NCBI GenBank assembly: GCA_017521805.1
Contig: JAFXDK010000005.1
Span: 1-46,790, forward strand
DNA: 46,790 nt
Direction: 5' to 3'
Source of the DNA: Ruminococcus sp.
GTDB lineage: Bacteria > Bacillota > Clostridia > Oscillospirales > Ruminococcaceae
In this document: positions 41,113 through 46,790 of the stretch, piece by piece
Layout of the letters: every line of letters begins with the position of its first letter
Position numbering within the stretch: the stretch's first letter is position 1
Position numbers and translations under genes: made by a program
The notes under the pieces: model-generated
The model's input: only the letters and a program-made list of their open reading frames with translations
What the model was told of the DNA's origin: nothing
Databases searched by the model: none

Positions 41113-41137
41113 TCTCCCCGCTATTACAACAGGGAGA
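41113..41137 (-). terminator. Weak terminator after the tRNA
   Basis: On the minus strand, TCTCCC (41137-41132) pairs with GGGAGA (41118-41113), loop 13 bases, followed by TTATTTT. Seven bases after the tRNA 3' end. Confidence 0.55.
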
Positions 41138-41143
41138 AAATAG

Positions 41144-41217
<74 letters not shown>

Positions 41218-41222
41218 ATATA

Positions 41223-41276
41223 GCAGGACTAAAAATCCTGCCATAATATTATATCATTTTTTCATACAAAAAGCAA
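41223..41276 (-). promoter_or_regulatory. Promoter of tRNA-Arg and hairpin in its leader
   Basis: On the minus strand, TTGCTT (41276-41271) and TATAAT (41253-41248) are 17 bases apart. GCAGGA / TCCTGC (41223-41228 with 41236-41241) forms a hairpin just before the tRNA; it could also end the transcript of the peptidoglycan-binding genes. Confidence 0.6.
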
Positions 41277-41305
41277 TAGCAGTACAATATTTTTATAAGA
41301 TTTAA

Positions 41306-41815
41306 TCATTGTATCCTATGCTCAACGCATGCAGCAAGAAGATTCCATGTAGTGCTGTCAACCTTGCCTGTAGCGTCAACGCCGCAAATCTGCTGAAAAG
41401 CCATGACCGCCCCTACAGTTTCCGCAGTGTAGTCCCCGTTTATCTCAACAGATTTCAGATTATCAAATCTTCTGGCAAGCTCTGCAAGCATAGATTGAAT
41501 CACCCACACAATAATACCGCCGCAGCCAATCTGGCAGATATAATCCGCAGAGGGAAAAACCGAAAGAGACTGAGGCTGTTCCCCCATAGCCGCAAGGTAT
41601 TCTCTGACAATGGAATCCCATGTTTCAGTATCAGTCTCACCTGTCACTGAAAGCCCGTGTTCGCGCTGAAACTCACTTACAGCGGAAATAGTATTAGCGC
41701 CATAAACACCGTCAGGAATAACCCGTGGCTGATTGCCGCGGCTCATATCGATACCGTGGAGATATCGCTGCAATTCTTTTATATGCTCCGTTTTTTGCTG
41801 TTGTGTATATGGCAT
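41306..41815 (-). CDS. Peptidoglycan-binding protein with two PGB repeats
   Basis: This 169-residue protein consists of two PG_binding_1 units. The first (about 10-70) contains 'DGVYGANTISAVSEFQREHGLSVTG', the second (about 88-165) 'GDYTAETVGAVMAFQQICGVDATG', in parts. There is no signal peptide. It starts three bases after the stop of the SpoIID-like gene, with GGAGG as ribosome binding site inside the end of that gene, so the two are co-translated. Members of such pairs in Clostridia are often of unknown function and sometimes linked to spores. Confidence 0.82.
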   Translation of the reverse strand: MPYTQQQKTEHIKELQRYLHGIDMSRGNQPRVIPDGVYGANTISAVSEFQREHGLSVTGETDTETWDSIVREYLAAMGEQPQSLSVFPSADYICQIGCGGIIVWVIQSMLAELARRFDNLKSVEINGDYTAETVGAVMAFQQICGVDATGKVDSTTWNLLAACVEHRIQ

Positions 41816-41818
41816 GGC

Positions 41819-43216
41819 TCAACCTCCTGTAATTGTATAGCCGGGGTTCTGATAAGGGCGTTTATCGAAACCGAAACGCAGGTCGGAATATACTCCTGCA
41901 ATAGCGTCCCATGTAGCACCACCAATGATACCATTTGGATTCAAGCCGAACTGTCGCTGAAATTCCGTAACAGCCTGCCTTGTAATCGGTCCAAAATAGC
42001 CTGTATTGCTCACCGCAGGGATATTCGGATAAGTTTGATTTATATACGTAAGATACTCCTGAATTATCCGCACGGAATCTCCTCTTGCACCTTCGCGGAG
42101 AACAGTTCCGGGATAAAGAGCAACGGAGACATATTCAGGGCGCACCGCCTCAACAATGCCCATATAAGCACGATACAAGTCATTTTTCGTAGCCCTGTCA
42201 AGCCTGCCTGTTTCGGGAATACCGAATACGCGCTGAAAAGATTTAAGGGAATTTTCAGTTTCTTCGCCGAAATATCCCGTTATCTCCACAGGCTGAACCG
42301 CCTCATAATATGCGCCGATAACAGTGAGATAATACTGTAAATTCCGCACAACATTACCCTCAGAGCCGATAGTCAGATTCTCGTCAAACTGCGGAGAAAC
42401 CTCATCCCACCGCACTCCCTCGGAATCAAGCTCAGCAAGGCGCTTTACGCTTGTGTAGATGTAGAGAATCCTGTACCAAGTTGCTTCATCAACAACTCCC
42501 GTAACGGCAAGGTCAAAAACCGCCTGAAAAACCCTGACAGCAGCCTCAGTTGAAGCGTCAAAAATGCCGTTAATCTCGGGTATTTTCGGAATCGCAGGAT
42601 AATTCCGTGAAATTCTGTTAAGAAAAACCTGTAAAGATTTCACATCATTGCTTGCAGAACCGAATCTCAGCGGTATACCGGGATATGAGGGCATTGCCGA
42701 CTGAACAGGTGCATCTTTCACAATATTGATATCATCTCCATAGTAGTATTGCAGTATTTCATAGGGCGTAAAACCATTATTTGCAAGGTCAACAGTTCCC
42801 CACTGAGACAAGCCGTCGCAGGTAGAAGTCGTACCGTTGCAGAAAGAGGTGAACAAAGGTTCAACAGCCCCCTGCCGCTGAACGTAGTCATTAAACAGCT
42901 CATCGACAATATAGCCGATATTCTGGAAATATTCCCTGTTATTAATAAACTTCTGGTCATACTGAGTTGACGACGTAATATCGAAATCATATCCTCTCGA
43001 CCTGTACCATTCCGTATAAATGCGGTTGAGTGCAAAGCTTACGATAGCATAAATATTTGCACGGAGAGCAGAATTGCTCCACGTCGGAAAAATCTCGCTG
43101 GAGGCTACATTTTTTATGTACGAGGGGAAATCCACAGTAACATTAGGGGCAGGAGAATCTGGCGAACCGAGATGAACAGTAATAGTCTGCGGTATATATG
43201 GTGTTCCTGTCAGCAT
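41819..43216 (-). CDS. SpoIID-like protein with three peptidoglycan-binding repeats
   Basis: The protein has 465 residues. The N-terminal 170 residues resemble the SpoIID/LytB domain: 'YIKNVASSEIFPTWSNSALRANIYAIVSFALNR' in parts, and 'GLSQWGTVDLANNGFTPYEILQYYYGDD' in parts, end with the SpoIID-type 'G.sQ.Ga...A..G.....IL..YY'. Three PG_binding_1 repeats follow at about 180-250, 285-350 and 372-445. SpoIID of Bacillus cleaves glycan strands during engulfment, but this version is unlike a simple SpoIID and lacks a signal peptide. AGGAGGG precedes the ATG. It is the middle gene of a three-gene cassette. Confidence 0.8.
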   Translation of the reverse strand: MLTGTPYIPQTITVHLGSPDSPAPNVTVDFPSYIKNVASSEIFPTWSNSALRANIYAIVSFALNRIYTEWYRSRGYDFDITSSTQYDQKFINNREYFQNIGYIVDELFNDYVQRQGAVEPLFTSFCNGTTSTCDGLSQWGTVDLANNGFTPYEILQYYYGDDINIVKDAPVQSAMPSYPGIPLRFGSASNDVKSLQVFLNRISRNYPAIPKIPEINGIFDASTEAAVRVFQAVFDLAVTGVVDEATWYRILYIYTSVKRLAELDSEGVRWDEVSPQFDENLTIGSEGNVVRNLQYYLTVIGAYYEAVQPVEITGYFGEETENSLKSFQRVFGIPETGRLDRATKNDLYRAYMGIVEAVRPEYVSVALYPGTVLREGARGDSVRIIQEYLTYINQTYPNIPAVSNTGYFGPITRQAVTEFQRQFGLNPNGIIGGATWDAIAGVYSDLRFGFDKRPYQNPGYTITGG

Positions 43217-43228
43217 AAAAAATCCCTC

Positions 43229-44077
43229 CTAAAACGGTTCCTGATTGAAATATGTCAGTGTATCTTCACTGCTATCCGCAGCTATGGGAAGAGGAACCAT
43301 ATTAAAATTCTGAATTGAAGTTATACCCGAGAATACAGGCACATCTACGCTTCGGGCATTGAAGAATCCCTTCGCCCTTACGCTTATATCAAAAAGGCTG
43401 TATGGGCGGACTTCCGTGTCAGGAGTCTGCGAATAGGCTTTATCAGGGGCAGGAACTTCAAATCTCAGCACTGTTCCGCTTATATCCGTTATACCTGCCG
43501 CCGCCAGAAGCCTGTTCCCGTTGTTTATAGCAGTAACAACCACCGACGCGCCAACTACGGGCGTTGCTTCACGTCCTGTTCTGACATTGACGAGTATAAA
43601 GCCAGTTGAATCGCCCAGTCCTGCATTTGATATGAGTTCAGGCTCATATGGCAGTTCAAATTCCGATAAATCGCCGCTGCTGACAATTCTTTCAAGCTCT
43701 GCATCCTCATCATCTTCGGTATAGGGATAGTATGAAGTATCGTGTTCTGCGTCAGCGTAGTCTTTGTCGTCATATTCTTCATTTTCGCTTTCCTCCTGCT
43801 CCGCAGAGATATTCTCGGGAACTGTATTTTCTTTCTGTGCGGTGAATTCCTCCGCCATTTTTTCCTCAGCCGCAGTAATCGTCATATTACTTCCAGCGGA
43901 GTTTCTCTGTTGATATGCCGCAGGAACGTTATTTTCTTTTGCGGCGGTAAATTCCACTGCCATTTTTTCTTCTGCTTCGGTAATTTCCGCATATTTTTCA
44001 GCCTGCTCCACAGGTTTTCCTCTATTGTAAAGCTTGAGCATTTCTTTTTTGTATGCTTCAATATCCTTAAAATCCAT
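43229..44077 (-). CDS. Hypothetical protein with a carboxypeptidase-regulatory-like domain
   Basis: The protein has 282 residues. The N-terminal half is helical and charged, and contains a clear internal duplication: 'AEEKMAVEFTAAKENNVP' (34-52) and 'AEEKMAEEFTAQKENTVP' (69-87). An acidic stretch follows (about 90-140). The C-terminal part (about 155-270) is a beta-sandwich similar to CarboxypepD_reg-like domains: 'GFILVNVRTGREATPVVGASVVV'. It starts the three-gene cassette with the SpoIID-like and PGB proteins (12-base gap). There is no signal peptide. The function is unknown. Confidence 0.6.
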   Translation of the reverse strand: MDFKDIEAYKKEMLKLYNRGKPVEQAEKYAEITEAEEKMAVEFTAAKENNVPAAYQQRNSAGSNMTITAAEEKMAEEFTAQKENTVPENISAEQEESENEEYDDKDYADAEHDTSYYPYTEDDEDAELERIVSSGDLSEFELPYEPELISNAGLGDSTGFILVNVRTGREATPVVGASVVVTAINNGNRLLAAAGITDISGTVLRFEVPAPDKAYSQTPDTEVRPYSLFDISVRAKGFFNARSVDVPVFSGITSIQNFNMVPLPIAADSSEDTLTYFNQEPF

Positions 44078-44153
44078 AAAGCACCTCCATAATGTGTTAC
44101 AATTCAGTATATGCGGCAGATGATTTTAAAATTCCAGATTTATCAAACAATTG

Positions 44154-44189
44154 AAAAAAGCCATACCCAAAAAAACGGGTACGGCTTTT
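44154..44189 (-). terminator. Terminator of the small LRR gene
   Basis: On the minus strand, AAAAGCCGTACCC (44189-44177) pairs with GGGTATGGCTTTT (44168-44156) with one wobble, followed by a T-run. It lies 16 bases after the LRR stop codon. Confidence 0.75.
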
Positions 44190-44205
44190 AATTTTTTGAT
44201 AATGT

Positions 44206-45237
44206 TTAGCTCCAAGTAGGTTCTTTACCTGTAGAAACCATAGCGTAGTATGCAAGGATTTTTGAAGCATCAGAAGCGTCAACAACGGTGTCGTTATTGA
44301 CATCAGCGGTTTTTGTTTCGGAGTCTGTAAATTCAGCTGTACCGCCTGTCTGAATTTTTGCATATTCCGCAAGAACAAGAGAAGCGTCGGAGGCATCAAC
44401 AGAGCCGTCAGCATTTACATCTCCCAAATCAGCTGCGGCAGGCTTTTCAGCGCCGATTATAGCAAATTTTTTGTTGTACTTTTCAGCATATGCCTGAGCA
44501 GTTGAACCCTCATAGCCGTAGATAGTACCGCTGAAAAGTGTCGTATCTGTTTCATAGTCAAAACTATTGCAAATTGTAGCATTATAGTCATAAATCTGAC
44601 AATTCGGGTTTGCAATTGTTACAGAATCAAGATTTTTGCAATTCTGGAATGCGCCAAACTTAATTGATTCAACATTTTCAGAAAGAGTAACCGAAGTCAG
44701 ATTAAAGCAGTCATAAAAAACAGATGTTTCAAGAACTGTAACACTATCAGGAATTGTAATAGAAGTTAAGCTCTGACAGTCGAAAAAAGCGTATTGACCT
44801 ATACTTGTTACAGTGTTCGGGATAGATATAGATGTAATTTTTGTGCAGTTATTGAATGCATATTCACCGATGCTTGATACGCTGTCGGGAATTGATACAG
44901 ATGTCATATACATACAGTTATTGAATGCATAATCTCCGATGTATGTAATACCGTCACTTATTTCAGCTGTAACCACTTTAAAGGCGTTGTCAGACCATGG
45001 CTGCTGGAATGACCAGTCTGCCATTTTGCCGGTTCCGCTGATAGTAAGCTTTCCCTCGCTGTCAAATTCCCACAGGATATTGTCACCCTCAGCGCCGCAT
45101 TCGCCTGAAGCTACGATATCAGCCGCACTTGCGGTTAAAATAGGCATTTCAAACGAGTTAAACGGCATAAATCCTGTGCTTGTGATTGCAAGTATTGCTG
45201 ATGCTGCAATAAAAGCTTTGATTCTTCTACTTTTCAT
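44206..45237 (-). CDS. Small BspA-like LRR protein with dockerin
   Basis: This 343-residue secreted protein has the same architecture as the 1085-residue protein at 34705: a signal peptide, one 'CGAEGDNILWEFDSEGKLTISG' unit (about 42-65), about six LRR_5 repeats (about 85-215), and a C-terminal dockerin ('LGDVNADGSVDASDASLVL', 'ADVNNDTVVDASDASKILA'). The two dockerins are nearly identical and differ from those on the GH9 and GH26 enzymes. GGGG precedes the ATG and a consensus promoter lies at 45283-45311. Its role could be surface binding or assembly. Confidence 0.92.
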   Translation of the reverse strand: MKSRRIKAFIAASAILAITSTGFMPFNSFEMPILTASAADIVASGECGAEGDNILWEFDSEGKLTISGTGKMADWSFQQPWSDNAFKVVTAEISDGITYIGDYAFNNCMYMTSVSIPDSVSSIGEYAFNNCTKITSISIPNTVTSIGQYAFFDCQSLTSITIPDSVTVLETSVFYDCFNLTSVTLSENVESIKFGAFQNCKNLDSVTIANPNCQIYDYNATICNSFDYETDTTLFSGTIYGYEGSTAQAYAEKYNKKFAIIGAEKPAAADLGDVNADGSVDASDASLVLAEYAKIQTGGTAEFTDSETKTADVNNDTVVDASDASKILAYYAMVSTGKEPTWS

Positions 45238-45282
45238 AAAAAATCCCCTTTTAAATTAATTTTGAAAATATTTGATATTTTA

Positions 45283-45311
45283 ATTATACATCTAAAATTA
45301 AAAGTTGTCAA
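45283..45311 (-). promoter_or_regulatory. Promoter of the small LRR gene
   Basis: On the minus strand, TTGACA (45311-45306) and TATAAT (45288-45283) are separated by 17 bases. Confidence 0.85.
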
Positions 45312-45582
45312 TAATATTTCGATAAGATAGCAAAAGACTGCAAATTCACAATTTTTAATAATATCGCCACCAATAGATTGTTGGATTGGAATTACTTTTT
45401 TTACTGTTTTTTTGAATTAGTATCAGCGTTTTAAAATGGTAAAATACAAACAAACTATTAACAAAAATATGTAAATTATCAATAGAATATAATGTTTGCA
45501 ATTGTTTAAAAAGTAGAAAATAAAAATTATTTTTCAAAATGCAACGTTTTTCCGTTGCAAAAAGCCTCATTTGAGCCCTATT
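45312..45582. other. AT-rich intergenic region with repeat copy B
   Basis: No gene is supported. The region is AT-rich; its end carries the dispersed repeat copy B (45515-45564). Confidence 0.65.
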
Positions 45583-45585
45583 ATG
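45508..45585 (-). repeat. Dispersed 50-78 bp repeat, copy B
   Basis: This is the reverse complement of the repeat at 2911-2988, identical over the 50 bases at 45515-45564. It has the same TGCAACG / CGTTGCA hairpin. It ends at the first possible start codons of the lysis cassette, so it may have placed or replaced the original upstream sequence of that cassette. Confidence 0.75.
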
Positions 45586-45879
45586 AAGGGGAAAATATTT
45601 TTGGGAAGGAAATATTTTGCTTTCAGAAAGGAGTTGATTAAGATTACAAGCACAGTAATTGTAGCATTAATATCGCTGGTTGGAACTCTTGCAGGGTCGC
45701 TATGCGGTATTGTTGTGAGTTCCAAGCTGACAAATTACCGCATTGAACAGCTTGAGAAAAAAGTGGACAAGCACAATAATTTTGCAGAAAGGATTCCCAT
45801 TCTCAAAGAAAGAATTGAGGAATTAACAAGAAGACTGGAGGTTGTGGAACATGAAAGAGAAAATAATAAGACTTTTTGA
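45583..45879 (+). CDS. Phage-type coiled-coil membrane protein (lysis cassette, first gene)
   Basis: This small protein has a transmembrane helix ('VIVALISLVGTLAGSLCGIVV') followed by a coiled coil ('IEQLEKKVDKHNNFAER...LKERIEELTRRLEVVE' in parts). The design is like XhlA-type phage proteins that cooperate with holins. The start is uncertain. The ATG at 45583 has no ribosome binding site. A strong AAAGGAG lies at 45627-45633, and the natural start position after it (45643) is an ATT codon, while the TTG at 45634 is too close. Either an unusual ATT start is used or a start codon was lost. It overlaps the holin-like gene. Confidence 0.55.
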   Translation: MKGKIFLGRKYFAFRKELIKITSTVIVALISLVGTLAGSLCGIVVSSKLTNYRIEQLEKKVDKHNNFAERIPILKERIEELTRRLEVVEHERENNKTF

Positions 45880-46051
45880 TGTAAAGAGTATAATAACTCT
45901 TAGTCTTACAGCTGTATTCAGCGAATTATCGGTAAGAGGACAGATATCATCAGAGCAGTTTCTGACTGTATTCACGACAATAATTGCATTTTATTTCGGA
46001 GTGCAGTATCAGAAGAACAGTCAGAAAACAACGGAAAATCGGGAATATTGA
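45851..46051 (+). CDS. Phage holin-like protein
   Basis: This 66-residue protein has a short charged N-terminus, a hydrophobic helix near residues 13-30 and a second near 40-58 ('FLTVFTTIIAFYFGVQYQKN'), ending in a charged tail. The size and the place between a coiled-coil membrane protein and a cell-wall peptidase fit a small phage holin. GGAGG lies nine bases upstream of the ATG at 45851; a TTG at 45842 is less likely. The gene overlaps its upstream neighbour by 29 bases. Confidence 0.6.
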   Translation: MKEKIIRLFDVKSIITLSLTAVFSELSVRGQISSEQFLTVFTTIIAFYFGVQYQKNSQKTTENREY

Positions 46052-46062
46052 GGAGGAATAGA

Positions 46063-46611
46063 ATGAATAAGACATATAACGAAAAGGGATATCTTAAACT
46101 CAGCGAGCATTTTGATTTAAGCGAATTCCGCTGTAAATGCGGAAACGAACACCCCACGATTGTAAATACAGAGCTGTTTGAAAAGCTTGAAGTATTGTTT
46201 AAAAAGCTTGATTGTTCAATTATTATTGTTAACTCAGGCTATCGCTGTGCAAATCACGACATCACGGTAGGAGGAAACGGCAGCGGAATGCACACCAAGG
46301 GCATGGCGGCGGATATAGTCTGCTACAATAAGCAGGGAACGATAATCCCTGCAGGAGAGGTCTGCTGTGCGGCTCAGGATATAGGATTTGGCGGCATAGC
46401 CAACATAGACCGTACATACACGGCAGTCCATGTGGATGTACGAAGCGGCAGTAAGTGGTACGGCGACGAGGCAGTCCCCGGAGGAACATCATCAAGCGTG
46501 TGCGACGATTTTTATGATTATTTTCCCGATGTAAAGCGCAAAGGGGAAGTAAAAACAGGAACAGTAGAAATAGACGGAATAAAATATAAATTAACCCTTG
46601 AAAAATTATAA
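46063..46611 (+). CDS. M15-family peptidase (phage endolysin-like)
   Basis: The protein has 182 residues from the ATG at 46063, preceded by GAGGAGG. It is a zinc D-Ala-D-Ala-type peptidase of the Peptidase_M15_3 group: 'HFDLSEFRCKCG' at the N-terminus, the metal-binding H77 and D84 in 'GMHTKGMAADIV', and H123 in 'VHVDVR'. Such enzymes cut the stem peptide of peptidoglycan in phage lysis. The short C-terminal extension 'GTVEIDGIKYKLTLEKL' may bind the cell wall. No other phage genes are in the window, so it may be a domesticated or remnant cassette. Confidence 0.88.
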   Translation: MNKTYNEKGYLKLSEHFDLSEFRCKCGNEHPTIVNTELFEKLEVLFKKLDCSIIIVNSGYRCANHDITVGGNGSGMHTKGMAADIVCYNKQGTIIPAGEVCCAAQDIGFGGIANIDRTYTAVHVDVRSGSKWYGDEAVPGGTSSSVCDDFYDYFPDVKRKGEVKTGTVEIDGIKYKLTLEKL

Positions 46612-46622
46612 CTGAATGAAAT

Positions 46623-46790
46623 GGGATTCTAAAGGGTGAAACCCTTTAGCAGAGTCCAGAGACAGCGGCGGGGAGCCCCCGCTGGCATCAAGGTGGGTGC
46701 AGGGCAAAGCCCTGCGTAGCGTTCAAGCGCTCTGCAAGGGGTTGCCCGAACGTGAGGCAGGATGCTGTTTGAACGTGAGGGTATATCGCA
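46623..46790 (+). repeat. String-of-hairpins 3' element, copy 3 (cut by window end)
   Basis: It begins 12 bases after the M15 stop codon in the same direction. The first hairpin CTAAAGGGT / ACCCTTTAG matches copy 2. The CAAGAGAC hairpin is replaced by a GC-rich one, AGCGGCGGGG / CCCCCGCT, and GCAGAGC / GCTCTGC is changed to GCAGGGC / GCCCTGC. GAACGTGAGG is present twice (46748-46757 and 46771-46780). The element continues past the end of the window. Confidence 0.85.

Overview
The window looks like chromosomal DNA from a fibre-degrading, cellulosome-forming Ruminococcus, closest in character to R. flavefaciens. The evidence is a GH9-CBM3 endoglucanase and a CBM35-GH26 mannanase that both end in dockerins, a CE2-type acetyl esterase with a dockerin-like N-terminus, and two BspA-like leucine-rich-repeat proteins with a second kind of dockerin. 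Base composition is moderately AT-rich. Housekeeping promoters are unusually easy to read: about a dozen are near-consensus TTGACA / TATAAT pairs with exactly 17 bases between them. The organism assignment is an inference; no 16S gene is present.

Layout. 1-5.7 kb: a small DUF3592-like protein, aroC and a DAHP synthase gene (shikimate pathway), then a DUF2975 / XRE regulator / DUF4173 membrane module. 5.7-9.7 kb (minus strand): YolD-like protein, Y-family polymerase, CotH-type lipoprotein and a YegP-like protein. 9.9-13.4 kb: a hairpin-rich repeat, the GH9 cellulase and a YerC/TrpR-like regulator. 13.76-14.1 kb: RNase P RNA. 14.2-16.6 kb: a HAD phosphatase and a MATE transporter with a structured leader. 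16.9-23.2 kb (plus): AraC regulator, thioesterase, a DtxR-type regulator followed by a MurL-MurD2-like pair, a 1-phosphofructokinase-like kinase and a PflX-like radical SAM protein. 23.3-25.2 kb: the mannanase. 25.2-32.4 kb (minus): a probable operon mscS - phosphoesterase - two flavoproteins - rsmA - CobD/HisC-like aminotransferase, followed by a 159-bp MITE-like element and a small membrane protein. 32.7-38 kb: CE2 esterase, repeat copy 2 and the 1085-aa LRR-dockerin protein. 38.1-40.1 kb: acidic anchored protein - cyclophilin - endonuclease IV. 40.1-41.2 kb: antitoxin-like small protein, PduL and tRNA-Arg(CCT). 41.3-44.1 kb: a three-gene SpoIID/peptidoglycan-binding cassette. 44.2-45.2 kb: the second LRR-dockerin protein. 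45.6-46.6 kb: a phage-type lysis cassette (coiled-coil protein, holin-like protein, M15 endolysin), ending in repeat copy 3.

How the genes work together. The four clearly secreted cellulosome-type modules (cellulase, mannanase, esterase, LRR proteins) point to plant-cell-wall breakdown outside the cell. The MurL-MurD2 pair points to an alternative route for putting D-glutamate into peptidoglycan.

The most interesting unexplained DNA is a string-of-hairpins element present three times. Each copy lies just 3' of a stop codon, in the same direction as the gene, and the copies differ by compensatory base-pair changes and one whole-hairpin swap. Other non-coding signals are a 159-bp inverted-repeat element with a 27-codon frame inside it, and a 50-bp identical repeat at both ends of the window in opposite orientation.
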